Assembly: GCF_947491715.1 (NCBI RefSeq)
Contig: NZ_CANLKR010000008.1
Location: 62,001 to 126,000, forward strand
Reading direction: 5' to 3'
DNA: 64,000 bases
Source: an uncultured Shewanella sp.
GTDB lineage: Bacteria > Pseudomonadota > Gammaproteobacteria > Enterobacterales > Shewanellaceae
Part shown: one piece after another, positions 31,481 to 39,782 of the stretch
Numbering within the stretch: the stretch's first letter is position 1
How the letters are laid out: every line of letters begins with the position of its first letter
The notes under the pieces: generated by a model
What the model was told of the DNA's origin: nothing
Database searches by the model: none
What the model saw: the letters and a program-made list of their open reading frames with translations, nothing else
Translations under genes and position numbers: made by a program

Positions 31481-31531
31481 CTATCATGCCAATAATCAAC
31501 TGATAACGGGTAGTATCATTGAACAATAGCC
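31481..31531 (+). pseudogene. Remnant of a further YD repeat
   Basis: The frame reads SYHANNQLITGSIIEQ and then TAG, nearly the same as the last repeat of the upstream gene (YNANNQLITASVDDQ, then TAG). A stop codon directly precedes it in frame. It therefore looks like the decayed end of a duplicated copy or of a longer ancestral gene. Confidence 0.6.
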
Positions 31532-31577
31532 AACATGGCCATCGTTCATGGCTATATTGGGGAGATACCCATGAGAA

Positions 31578-32162
31578 TTAGCTACCTTTACGACCAAGAG
31601 CCTGTACTTCATTTTCCCATGCTGCTTCATTGTTTGGCTCTGCCAATATAATCGATCCCAATAACGTCAGCGCTGCTTTTTCAATTCCGCTAAACTGAAG
31701 TGTATAACGATCGAGCTGGGCAATAACGGGAGCCGCCTGTTCTTCTATGCCATCACTGGGTGTATCCATCGTCATGATTATTCTCGCCGTTTTCCCTTGT
31801 AATAATCGTACGGGGAACGGATTATCATCAATATAATTGAACGCAAAACCGGGCAAGAAGGTACGATCAAAAAGACCCTTTAATTTTGCAGGTATTCCTC
31901 CCCACCAAATAGGCGTCACAATGACAATATGCTCTGCCCATTGTATGGCTTGTTGAAAGTCACTTAAGCATGGCTCCAGTACTTGAATCGCATCATAACC
32001 AAAATCAAGACTGGGATTAAACACCATATTCGACAAGTTAAATTGCCTGATATCAAAATATTCGTTGGCCTGTATCGCATAGAGTTCGGCTAAATGTTGG
32101 CAATAGCTTCTGCTCTTAGGATTGCCATTTAACACTAATATTTTCTTCGTCATTTTACTCAT
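31578..32162 (-). CDS. Flavodoxin-fold NAD(P)H-dependent oxidoreductase
   Basis: A 194-aa protein of the NAD(P)H quinone oxidoreductase / KefF group. It has the FMN phosphate loop LNGNPKSRSYCQHLAELY, the flavin site VTPIWWGGIPAKLKGLFDRTFLPGFAF and the closing motif around GKTARIIMTMDTP. It probably reduces quinones by two electrons. It lies 44 bp downstream of a MerR gene in the same direction, which suggests control by that regulator. Two in-frame ATG codons at the start (32162 and 32153) are both possible. Confidence 0.85.
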   Translation of the reverse strand: MSKMTKKILVLNGNPKSRSYCQHLAELYAIQANEYFDIRQFNLSNMVFNPSLDFGYDAIQVLEPCLSDFQQAIQWAEHIVIVTPIWWGGIPAKLKGLFDRTFLPGFAFNYIDDNPFPVRLLQGKTARIIMTMDTPSDGIEEQAAPVIAQLDRYTLQFSGIEKAALTLLGSIILAEPNNEAAWENEVQALGRKGS

Positions 32163-32206
32163 TACCTGATTACTGTGAGTGAAATAACGATTTTAATCTC
32201 TCCTCT

Positions 32207-32560
32207 TTAGGGGAGAGTCAATGGGCAAGAGTCAATTTCTGCTAAACATTGCTCAACTCTTTTCACTTTTGCATTAAGCGCTTCCCTTTGTATCGCCAAT
32301 TGCTGGTTAAGTTCTAACAAAAATGATCTCATCTTTGACCAATCTGGTAGGTCATTTTTATACACAATGACATTTTTCAACTGAGATAAGCTCGTACCCA
32401 ATAATTTCGCTTCTTTAATGAGATTTAATACTTCGATATGAGATCCATTATACACTCGGTACTGGCCTTTTCTGGGCGGCATAATCAAGCCTTTTTCTTC
32501 ATAAAAACGTATGGCTTTAATAGATAAGCCTGTTTTTCTCGCAACTTCACCAATGTACAT
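32207..32560 (-). CDS. MerR-family transcriptional regulator
   Basis: A 117-aa protein. An N-terminal winged helix-turn-helix (MYIGEVARKTGLSIKAIRFYEEKGLI, then YRVYNGSHIEVLNLIKEAK) is followed by a dimerisation coiled coil (about 75-110). No cysteine pattern of a metal sensor is evident; only a single Cys pair-like element near the C-terminus (EQCLAEIDSC) is present, so the inducer is unknown. It probably controls the downstream oxidoreductase gene. Confidence 0.88.
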   Translation of the reverse strand: MYIGEVARKTGLSIKAIRFYEEKGLIMPPRKGQYRVYNGSHIEVLNLIKEAKLLGTSLSQLKNVIVYKNDLPDWSKMRSFLLELNQQLAIQREALNAKVKRVEQCLAEIDSCPLTLP

Positions 32561-32627
32561 ATTTATCCTTTATAAGGGCTTTGAAGACGAATTCATCATG
32601 CCTGCAAATTTTAACCTTGAAACAAGC

Positions 32628-33515
32628 CTAAATAACAATGTTCTTTTTTAAAAAAGTAATCAATGAACTGACACGGTTCGACAAAGCTCTATTGCGATAA
32701 TAAACAATATTAATCGGTTGCTCGACTTTAACTGTGCTAGCTGCAAACAATTGAACTAATCGCCCTGCTTGAATATCTTTATAGGTCATAAAATGTGACA
32801 AGCACACGATACCCGCACCATTTAACGCAAGTTGCCTGAGTGTTTCGCCGCTATCTGATGTGATATTGGCTTTAATATGAAAGAATTGATTTGAAGCATC
32901 GTAAATCGGCCATTTATTTAACTTCTCTAAGGAGCTAAAGCCCAATAACTGATGATCGGCTAAATCATCAATACTCTCAGGGGTGCCGTATTGCGCTAAA
33001 TACTCAGGGCTGGCCAAAATCCGGACTTGACTTAACCCTAACGGGGTTGCCGTTAACGTTGAATCTGTTAACTCACCAATTCTCACGGCCACATCGGTAC
33101 GTTGCTCTAATAAATCAATTAAATTGTCATTATTGACTAATTCTATTTCAACTTGCGGATAAGCGTTACTGTACTGGCCGATAATCGGCGCAATCACATG
33201 CAACATAAAAGGACTAGCGGCATCAATACGCAACTTACCCGACGGGATCCCTTTGCGTTGCAGCAACATTTCTTCAGCCGCTTCGAGATCATATAAAATG
33301 TCTCGCACTCTCGATAAATACTTCTCCCCTTCTACAGTGAGCTCTAATCGCCTTGTATTACGTCTAAATAGAGCAGTATCAAGCTTTTTTTCTAATCTTG
33401 ATAGTGCACGACTAGCCGCAGACACGGTAATATTCAACTGCTCTGACGCCTGACTAATGGTGCCTTTATCCACAATACTCATGAAAGTATAAAGTTCATT
33501 GATCGTGACTTTCAT
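32628..33515 (-). CDS. LysR-family transcriptional regulator
   Basis: A 295-aa protein with an N-terminal helix-turn-helix (FMSIVDKGTISQASEQLNITVSAASRALSRLEKKLDTALF) and a C-terminal effector-binding domain (RIDAASPFMLHVIAPII ... LLGFSSLEKLNKW). The type resembles regulators of stress and detoxification reductases. It is divergent from the aldo/keto reductase and mdaB-like genes, so it probably controls them from the shared 170-bp spacer. The inducer is unknown. Confidence 0.92.
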   Translation of the reverse strand: MKVTINELYTFMSIVDKGTISQASEQLNITVSAASRALSRLEKKLDTALFRRNTRRLELTVEGEKYLSRVRDILYDLEAAEEMLLQRKGIPSGKLRIDAASPFMLHVIAPIIGQYSNAYPQVEIELVNNDNLIDLLEQRTDVAVRIGELTDSTLTATPLGLSQVRILASPEYLAQYGTPESIDDLADHQLLGFSSLEKLNKWPIYDASNQFFHIKANITSDSGETLRQLALNGAGIVCLSHFMTYKDIQAGRLVQLFAASTVKVEQPINIVYYRNRALSNRVSSLITFLKKNIVI

Positions 33516-33687
33516 TGTTGACCCTTACATGTTAATGACTTTTATCTTATTGAGTCTTTCAATTATTCAGTGTTGTCATTGTTGATTTTTTTGCAAATAT
33601 ATTTTGATCTTTAGTGAGTTTTTGTCAATCATAGCTTTATTTATAATCCTGTCCAATCAGCAATACAGTAAAGTACGGAGCAGGATA
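33516..33687. promoter_or_regulatory. Divergent promoter region between LysR and aldo/keto reductase genes
   Basis: A 172-bp A+T-rich spacer between divergent genes, the usual place for LysR binding. The repeated ATTGTTGA / TCATTGTTGA stretches near 33,511-33,585 could be regulator sites, but no clean T-N11-A palindrome was established. Confidence 0.4.
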
Positions 33688-34494
33688 ATGCATTTACCCA
33701 CATTCGGTTTAGGAACCTTCAGACTACAAGATGACACTGTTATTCAATCTGTCACTCAAGCTCTCAAACTAGGCTATCGCGCCATTGATACAGCACAAAT
33801 ATATGATAATGAAAAAGCAATCGGCCTTGCTATAGAAAATAGTCAGGTTCATTCATCAAACATTCATTTAACCACGAAAATTTGGGTAGACAATTTATCC
33901 CAAAAGAAATTAATTCCGAGCCTAAAAAACAGCTTAAACAACTTGAAAGTTGATGCCGTGGATTTAACGTTAATTCATTGGCCTGCACCTCAAAACCCTA
34001 TCCAAGTTGAGGAGTATATGTCGGCGTTATTAGAAGCAAAAACCTTAGGCCTGACGCGAAGAATAGGTGTTTCTAATTTCAATATCGATTTATTAAAGCA
34101 GGCTATCGCCATTGTGGGGGCGGAAAATATTAACACCAACCAAATTGAACTCAGTCCTTATTTACAAAATCGCCAATTAGTTGCCTTCATGCAAAGCCAA
34201 GGCATTACTGTCACCTCTTATATGACACTGGCCTATGGAAAAGTATTGCAAGATCCAATTATTCAAGACATCGCGCAAAAAAGGCAATACACACCAGCCC
34301 AAGTCGTATTGGCATGGGCAGTAACGAAAGGCTATAACGTCATTCCCTCCTCCACTAAAAAAGAGCATTTAGCCAGTAATTTTGAGGCTCAGCACATCAC
34401 ATTAAGCCTCGAAGACATATTACGCATTGATCAATTAGAGGCCAATAGTCGTGAAATTAATCCAGAATCACTCGCGCCCCTTTGGGATCAATAA
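33688..34494 (+). CDS. Aldo/keto reductase (2,5-diketo-D-gluconate reductase-like)
   Basis: The start is the ATG at 33688 ([16 protein letters not shown]), preceded by GGAGCAGGA; the longer open frame from 33604 adds a non-family extension. The 268-aa TIM-barrel NADPH-dependent reductase shows [17 protein letters not shown] (catalytic Asp and Tyr), [20 protein letters not shown] and the cofactor motif [15 protein letters not shown]. It probably reduces aldehydes or ketones. Its stop is 20 bp from the mdaB-like start, so they form an operon. Confidence 0.92.
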   Translation: MHLPTFGLGTFRLQDDTVIQSVTQALKLGYRAIDTAQIYDNEKAIGLAIENSQVHSSNIHLTTKIWVDNLSQKKLIPSLKNSLNNLKVDAVDLTLIHWPAPQNPIQVEEYMSALLEAKTLGLTRRIGVSNFNIDLLKQAIAIVGAENINTNQIELSPYLQNRQLVAFMQSQGITVTSYMTLAYGKVLQDPIIQDIAQKRQYTPAQVVLAWAVTKGYNVIPSSTKKEHLASNFEAQHITLSLEDILRIDQLEANSREINPESLAPLWDQ

Positions 34495-34514
34495 ACAGTA
34501 ATAGGTCATTGATA

Positions 34515-35123
34515 ATGAAAAAGATATTAATTTTAAATGGTGGAAAAAGTTTTGCTCATTCAAAGGGCGAACTCAATCACTGTATGGTCAATTTTGCGAA
34601 GCAGCACTTAATTGGCTTAAACCACCAAGTCAAAGTCACTAACATTGATCAAGGTTATGATATCGAGCCGGAAATCGAAAAATGGTTATGGGCAGATATC
34701 ATTATTCAACAAACCCCCGCTTGGTGGATGGGCGTTCCCTGGACAGTCAAAAAGTATATCGATGATGTATTTACGCTTGGGCATGGTCGCCTCTATCAAA
34801 GTGATGGACGCTCACGCCACAATGCACAAAGCCAATACGGCTCAGGGGGCTTATTGCAAGGAAAGAAATATATGCTATCGGTCACTTGGAATGCACCAAA
34901 AGAGGCATTTACCGACACACAACAATTTTTTGAAGGTGCAGGGGTTGATGGAGTGTATTTAGCCATGCACAAAGCCCATCAATTTTTAGGCATGACGCCA
35001 CTGGATACCTTCATGAGCAACGACGTCATTAAAAATCCAAATATTCATGCCGATCTCAAACGCTATAAACAGCACTTAGATCGAATATTTGTTGCATCAA
35101 ATACATTAACTGCAACACATTAA
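34515..35123 (+). CDS. mdaB: MdaB-like NADPH quinone reductase
   Basis: The start is the ATG at 34515 (MKKILILNGGKSFAHSKGEL), matching MdaB N-termini. The 202-aa flavodoxin-fold protein has QQTPAWWMGVPWTVKKYIDDVFTLGHG and LSVTWNAPKEAF, typical of modulator of drug activity B, a FAD-dependent NADPH:quinone reductase that protects against quinone stress. It is cotranscribed with the aldo/keto reductase and probably under the divergent LysR regulator. Confidence 0.88.
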   Translation: MKKILILNGGKSFAHSKGELNHCMVNFAKQHLIGLNHQVKVTNIDQGYDIEPEIEKWLWADIIIQQTPAWWMGVPWTVKKYIDDVFTLGHGRLYQSDGRSRHNAQSQYGSGGLLQGKKYMLSVTWNAPKEAFTDTQQFFEGAGVDGVYLAMHKAHQFLGMTPLDTFMSNDVIKNPNIHADLKRYKQHLDRIFVASNTLTATH

Positions 35124-35201
35124 TATCGCCTAAGCACCGCCAAGCCCAGTCTACTTTTCACCGTTAAAATTTCATTTTGTATACAGATAGCTTCAATCTA
35201 C

Positions 35202-35237
35202 TCCCCCCTCACCCCATACTATGGGGCTAGAGGGGGA
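35202..35237. other. G+C-rich imperfect hairpin between convergent genes
   Basis: CCCCCTC-ACCCCAT and ATGGGG-CT-AGAGGGGG pair imperfectly around ACT. It lies between convergent genes but has no T run on either side, so it is not a classical terminator. Confidence 0.5.
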
Positions 35238-35261
35238 AAGAAATGAGCTCTTATCCGTTAT

Positions 35262-35912
35262 TCAATGTTTAGCTACTGACTGTAAAGCCGCATGAAAGTA
35301 CAAAACAACCGCAATCGCTACGACATTAATACCCAATGCCCAAGGTTGCTCTAACTGGAAAAAACTAAAATTGAAAACGCTTCCTATCAGCGCCGCAAAT
35401 TGAAACCCATCACTACTGGAAATCCAAAAATTGGCAAAAAATCCATTGGATAATTGATAGCCTAACACTGGTGACATAAAAATCGGCACTTGTGCTAACC
35501 AAAACAGTAAATTTGCTTTGATCGCGCCCACAGTCGTTTTTTCAAATAACCGAACCGCAACCACAATGCCTGCCACATAAAGGACTAAAAATACGACATA
35601 AATGAGATAACTGAACGCGCCACTAATACTCGCAAAACTCGCTGAAATGGAGGTGATCCCTAAAAAAGATCCACCTATGGTCGACACGGATAAAAAACGA
35701 ACCATCCATTGATTTAACTCGACGACCTCATCATTTTCACTATTGAGTTCCTGCCTTGACGCTTCCACATCATGACACCTATTTTTTAATGCAGATTCTT
35801 TGGCCTGAATCATCTGACAGAGTGCTTGATACCTCTCAGGAAAAGCGTCTTTATTAATATCCATTTTCACTTGATACAGCTCATCCAATGAGCATGTTGA
35901 ATAATCAAACAT
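35262..35912 (-). CDS. Uncharacterised inner-membrane protein
   Basis: I do not recognise a named family. The start is placed at the ATG at 35912 (MFDYSTCSLDELYQVKMDINKDAFPERYQAL); a TTG six codons earlier lacks a ribosome site. The N-terminal ~75 residues are soluble and charged, in a style seen in small gammaproteobacterial membrane proteins with a motif like SxxELxxVxxxIDKxxFPERY. About five hydrophobic segments follow (FLSVSTIGGSFLGI, YLIYVVFLVLYVAGIVVAV, LLFWLAQVPIFMS, FQFAALIGSVFNF, ALGINVVAIAVVLYF). Total 216 aa. Function is unknown. Confidence 0.6.
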   Translation of the reverse strand: MFDYSTCSLDELYQVKMDINKDAFPERYQALCQMIQAKESALKNRCHDVEASRQELNSENDEVVELNQWMVRFLSVSTIGGSFLGITSISASFASISGAFSYLIYVVFLVLYVAGIVVAVRLFEKTTVGAIKANLLFWLAQVPIFMSPVLGYQLSNGFFANFWISSSDGFQFAALIGSVFNFSFFQLEQPWALGINVVAIAVVLYFHAALQSVAKH

Positions 35913-36040
35913 GTAACACTCTACCGACAACGTACAGAAAAAAGAGAGCTATATTACAATAAGTTAGGCTAAGATGTAATCACTCAATGTCATTTAATAT
36001 CCGCCTATTATTGAACAATTAGAACCAGTTGAACTTTGAT

Positions 36041-36240
36041 GATGATTTCTGCAGCGGTTTGGGGGTTATGTATACGAGGCAGAGCTTGTGTGGTGTAGTT
36101 GTTCTCGGCTTTGGTTCAAACATCGCTCTAGCTCCCCCATTCATGGAGTCGTACATAAACAAGCGATAACGTCGCAGAAAGGAGCCAAAAATGCTGACCG
36201 GAGGATCCGGCTAAACGTGTTTTACTCTGTGTTGTAGAGC
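36041..36240. repeat. Dispersed intergenic repeat, copy B
   Basis: It begins GATGATTTCTGCAGC and ends GTTGTAGAGC. It matches copy A (5765-5917) along its length but carries about 45 bp of extra sequence near 36105-36152. It is non-coding and lies downstream of the ThiF-like gene. Confidence 0.75.
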
Positions 36241-36318
36241 CACTTTTCATAAACAAGAGAGCTTAGCCCACTCTTTTTGACTAGCAAAAAAGTGGAGCTT
36301 TACGGATTAAATGATCTC

Positions 36319-37065
36319 TTAAATAATCTTTGGTGCCATCACATCAACATATTGAAAGTGTGGAAACTTAGGCACTGACTCACCTTTTATCATTGATATC
36401 ATCGCGCCAACGACCATTGACGCTGAGATGGAAGAAGAAATCGATAGTTGTGAGTCATAATCTACTTGGCTTTGATAATATTGGCTCGCACTGTTGACCA
36501 AGTAATCTTTCATCTTTCCTGAATGCAAAAGATGCTGCAAAATAGCCTCTTTAACGGCAGTATGCTCATCAACTTGGTAATGTTCCAGCCAACCAGGCGT
36601 TGTGTTATCCAAAATTGTCATGCCAGAACCAAAACCCAAATTAATGGGAAAGATCTCTGTTTTACCATGCTTTTCACAAATTTTATGCACTAATGGAAAT
36701 TCTGGCGCATCAAAATCAATCGTATTAACGACAAAATCATGACTTGGAATAAGTTCATTTAACTCATTTCCTCTCAGGTACATAGGAATGACGTTCACAT
36801 TAACAGTATCATCAATATTAGTCAGCCTTTGCCCAATGGCCTGCGCCTTATTCGTCCCCAAGTCTTTAGTAGTAAAATTTTGACGATTTAAATTACTCGC
36901 CTCAATGGTATCCCCGTCAGCAATCGTGATATGACGAATACCTGTTCTCAGCGCCACCTCAGCGACCACACCACCTATACCACATCCCACAATAAGAAGT
37001 TTAATGTCAGCAAGTTTTTGCTGCTCAATGTCTGAAATAAATAACCAATTACGTGAATAATCCAT
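36319..37065 (-). CDS. ThiF/MoeB-like E1-type adenylating enzyme
   Basis: A 248-aa protein of the ThiF/MoeB/HesA superfamily, which adenylates a C-terminal carboxylate of a protein or peptide. It has the nucleotide loop VGCGIGGVVAEVAL and the ADGDTIEASNLNRQNF signature, with the conserved Asp, Asn and Arg of the active site. The paired CxxC zinc motifs of MoeB/ThiF are absent, and no ThiS/MoaD or JAB partner is nearby, so a role in thiamine or molybdopterin synthesis is not supported. The upstream TAG overlaps a GTG by one base (TAGTG), with an ATG right after it; the ATG at 37065 is used here. The target is unknown. Confidence 0.82.
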   Translation of the reverse strand: MDYSRNWLFISDIEQQKLADIKLLIVGCGIGGVVAEVALRTGIRHITIADGDTIEASNLNRQNFTTKDLGTNKAQAIGQRLTNIDDTVNVNVIPMYLRGNELNELIPSHDFVVNTIDFDAPEFPLVHKICEKHGKTEIFPINLGFGSGMTILDNTTPGWLEHYQVDEHTAVKEAILQHLLHSGKMKDYLVNSASQYYQSQVDYDSQLSISSSISASMVVGAMISMIKGESVPKFPHFQYVDVMAPKII

Positions 37066-37067
37066 CA

Positions 37068-37958
37068 CTATGCTCTCTCTATACTATTGCTGTCTTGATC
37101 GGCTTCGATTGAATGTAAATCCGCTTTCTGTTGAGTTCGGTAGGCGGGACCTGAATTAAACATGAGAAAAAACCGATACAAAGACACTTGAGCCCAAGTT
37201 TTAAAGGCCACCCAGGTATTAAACACCCCGACCTGAAGAATATCCTCTCCCTTTTCGGTATCAATCCAAGTGAGCACAAAACTGTTCACTGAATGACTAG
37301 CAGCCCGAGGAAGCTTATGAAAATTTTTCTCAAAGCCCATCTCATCTGTGTCTGAAGAAAGCACAAATCGCTTCTCGTCAAATACCACAGACTCTGGATT
37401 ATGAAAGTATTTTTTCACATAGCCGTTCACTAAAGCATGAGCAACCTTTGTATAAGTGCGAATAGGAGGTTTAATTTGATTAGCCTGCTGAGTTGGCCAA
37501 CCTTTCACAGTAAAACGACTAAAATTCTCAATTATTCGAGGCGTCGCGGAGATGTTTGTCGTATAAACACGGCGAAATTTACGAAAAATAATCTTAGCCA
37601 ATCCCGCTGTTGCCAAGGCAATTAAATTGGTCCCGTTGTTTTCAAATATCACCACCAATCCTGCATGCACCACAGTCAGTCCATCTTGCTTGATGATCGG
37701 GCTGATCAAAAAGCCAATGGGCGTATTATTGTCCTTATAAAGGATCCCCACCACCATGCTTTTAAACTTAGTGCGGATCTGCTCAAGAGTATCATCACTC
37801 TCTAGTAATTTATGCTCAACAGAGTTTTTTGCCTGCCCATTAACGAGCAGCAATTCATGATGAATTTGTTGCAAGGTCATATCATCAAGATAGGCCCCTG
37901 GATTAAAATAATGACGCGTTGTTGTCGGTCCAAACCTGTCGATATACGTATGTTTCAT
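37068..37958 (-). CDS. Unknown protein coupled to ThiF-like enzyme, possibly GNAT-fold
   Basis: The start is the ATG at 37958, with GGGAGA just upstream; the longer frame begins with TTG. The 296-aa protein is not recognised. The region about 70-160 (MVVGILYKDNNTPIGFLISP ... VVHAGLVVIFENNG ... RRVYTTNISATPRIIENF) has the strand-helix rhythm of acyl-CoA N-acyltransferases, but no diagnostic acetyl-CoA loop was established. It overlaps the preceding 42-codon ORF by 4 nt (ATGA) and ends next to the ThiF-like start, so all three are probably one transcript with coupled translation. Confidence 0.6.
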   Translation of the reverse strand: MKHTYIDRFGPTTTRHYFNPGAYLDDMTLQQIHHELLLVNGQAKNSVEHKLLESDDTLEQIRTKFKSMVVGILYKDNNTPIGFLISPIIKQDGLTVVHAGLVVIFENNGTNLIALATAGLAKIIFRKFRRVYTTNISATPRIIENFSRFTVKGWPTQQANQIKPPIRTYTKVAHALVNGYVKKYFHNPESVVFDEKRFVLSSDTDEMGFEKNFHKLPRAASHSVNSFVLTWIDTEKGEDILQVGVFNTWVAFKTWAQVSLYRFFLMFNSGPAYRTQQKADLHSIEADQDSNSIERA

Positions 37959-38083
37959 TGCCGTTTCTCCCAAATATTCGGCGTAATATCCATTTGATAA
38001 AAATACTCTTTAGATGTATTTAAATATTGCCATTCACTATTTGACGGCTTCAATAAGCGATTGAACGACCGATAGAAATACAT
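37955..38083 (-). CDS. Short coupled ORF (42 aa), unknown
   Basis: The reading frame from ATG at 38083 encodes 42 residues, MYFYRSFNRLLKPSNS ... ITPNIWEKRQ, and its TGA overlaps the next gene's ATG. AGGAG lies only 2 nt before the ATG. The frame stays open upstream for about 17 codons without ATG and would add a hydrophobic stretch (GIIDAIIIGVMYFY), so the true start may be a rarer codon and the product a small membrane-anchored protein. Length and coupling suggest a real gene, but this is uncertain. Confidence 0.45.
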   Translation of the reverse strand: MYFYRSFNRLLKPSNSEWQYLNTSKEYFYQMDITPNIWEKRQ

Positions 38084-38577
38084 GACTCCTATAATAATCG
38101 CATCAATAATACCGCTGCATTTTTTCGGTTTTATGACTCATGGGTGAGCGAAAATTGACAGAAAAATGTCATTTGAATAATCAAGCTGTTAGACTAAACA
38201 ATCCAATAGCAAAGCCTATTTTTTCACACATTCATGACTGCTAAACTCGCCTTCAAGATTCAGGTGAAACAATATATTGAAAATTGTAACAAGATGTAAA
38301 TACTTATTTATCCATTTGTGATTGAGATCAAAAAATACTCGATGAGAATATAAACAGCATCACCTTTTTATCAATCATCACTGACAAGCCCTTGCATTTG
38401 AGTTTTCAGATTAAGAGGGCTTGAGATAATTAAGGGTTGAAATAGTTCAGAAAGTTAAGAACTTAGATAGCTAAGCAAAATAGTGGGCCAGACTCTAAGG
38501 TAGAGGCCAAAATTAGTTGACCACTTCAGAAAAATATCTATATCCTAATGTTTTATGTCTCACATAAGGTTGAAAAG
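38084..38577. other. Intergenic region upstream of two divergent transcription units
   Basis: About 490 bp, moderately A+T-rich. It must contain the promoters for the ThiF operon (leftward) and the phosphodiesterase gene (rightward). No repeat copy or RNA gene seen. Confidence 0.5.
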
Positions 38578-39486
38578 ATGAAAATCGAAAATAAAGCTAA
38601 AATGCTCATGATTTTTGCAAGTGTTGCTTTTTCCTCCGTAGCTAATGTGGCACCTCAACATAAAGTATCAAAAAAGGTCTTATTGATTGGTGTTGACGGA
38701 ATTCAATATGAAAAAATGCTTGAAGTGCCAACACCTAATTTGGATAGTCTCAATATTATCAAAGCATATACAGGCGGAAAGCTTAATACAGCTACTCAGC
38801 AGGCAACCTTTTCAGGCCCGAGTTGGTCAACAATTTTAACCGGCGTCTGGGCTAACAAGCACAAAGTAACGGATAATAATACTCCTACAGCAGATCACAA
38901 TTACCCATCTGTTTTCAAAGTACTCTTCCAGAATGGAAAGAGTTCAAGTGCATTAATTGCATGGCCAGAACCACTCCGTAATTATTTTACTTACGATCAA
39001 CCTCTGCTTGATTACACATATTATCCGGATTATGACCGCAAAGATCTTAACCAATATAAGATAACCGATCAGAAAATTTCCTATATGTTTGAAAATTTAA
39101 AATTGAAATATAATTCAGATTTTGTTTTTGTTCATTTTGATCAGGCCGACGATATTGCTCACGAACTAGGTTTCTCAAATAAGTACCGTGAAGCAATAGA
39201 AAATTTAGATACATATATTGGTCGATTAATTAATACTGTTAAAAAATCCCCAAATGAAGATTGGCTGGTTCTGGTCGTTACAGACCATGGTCGTTCTCTT
39301 GAAAGTGGCGGCAAAACTCATGGGGGACAAACTTCAAACGAGCGTACTGTATGGATTGCGTCAAACAAAAAACTTTATACTACGAACGGGGAAGCTTCAT
39401 TAGCTGATATAACTCCTACTATTTATGACTACTTGAATATCAAAGATAAGCCTATTCTTGATGGATCATCACTATTGTCGAAGTAA
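38578..39486 (+). CDS. Exported type I phosphodiesterase / nucleotide pyrophosphatase family protein
   Basis: The start is the ATG at 38578 because AAGG lies 8 nt upstream; an earlier ATG (38548) has no ribosome site. The 302-aa protein has a signal peptide (MKIENKAKMLMIFASVAFSSVA) and the alkaline phosphatase superfamily metal and nucleophile motifs: LLIGVDGIQ (Asp), GPSWSTILTG (Ser/Thr nucleophile region), HFDQADDIAHELGF (Asp, His), VTDHGR (Asp-His) and THGG (His). It probably hydrolyses phosphodiesters or nucleotides in the periplasm. Slightly short for the family but apparently complete. It stands alone. Confidence 0.85.
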   Translation: MKIENKAKMLMIFASVAFSSVANVAPQHKVSKKVLLIGVDGIQYEKMLEVPTPNLDSLNIIKAYTGGKLNTATQQATFSGPSWSTILTGVWANKHKVTDNNTPTADHNYPSVFKVLFQNGKSSSALIAWPEPLRNYFTYDQPLLDYTYYPDYDRKDLNQYKITDQKISYMFENLKLKYNSDFVFVHFDQADDIAHELGFSNKYREAIENLDTYIGRLINTVKKSPNEDWLVLVVTDHGRSLESGGKTHGGQTSNERTVWIASNKKLYTTNGEASLADITPTIYDYLNIKDKPILDGSSLLSK

Positions 39487-39782
39487 CTATAGTGGATCTA
39501 TGTAAGTACCTAAATTGAAGTTACCTTGTATCTAATTTTATTTTTGACCTTTCTCGATTACCTGACAGCCCAGTTCTTGCGCTGTCTAAATGGCTAAAAT
39601 CAATCTTTGAAAGCTTTTAATTAAGCACTTAACTAATAATTGCTTTAATTTGATTTAAGAAATAAATCCCCTACAGTGATAAGGTTCATTATCACAGGTT
39701 TATTGGTGCTTAATTCCGCTTCCGTGATTAACAGTGAAATCCCTTCACCCGCTAATAACTATAAGCTTGCGGCAAAAAGACC
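39487..39782. other. Intergenic region, no gene seen
   Basis: A 296-bp A+T-rich stretch. A 10-bp inverted repeat AATTAAGCAC / GTGCTTAATT is about 90 bp apart. No ORF or RNA gene recognised. Confidence 0.4.

Noticed and set aside
36319-37065. ThiF-like gene as part of CBASS or Bil-type ubiquitin-like antiphage defence
   Set aside because: No E2-like, JAB, nucleotidyltransferase or effector gene is next to it, so this reading is not supported by the sequence.
39621-39720. AATTAAGCAC ... GTGCTTAATT next to the TA locus as a possible integron attC site
   Set aside because: The conserved attC R/L core sequences and spacing are not present and no integrase is nearby; only a chance-sized inverted repeat.
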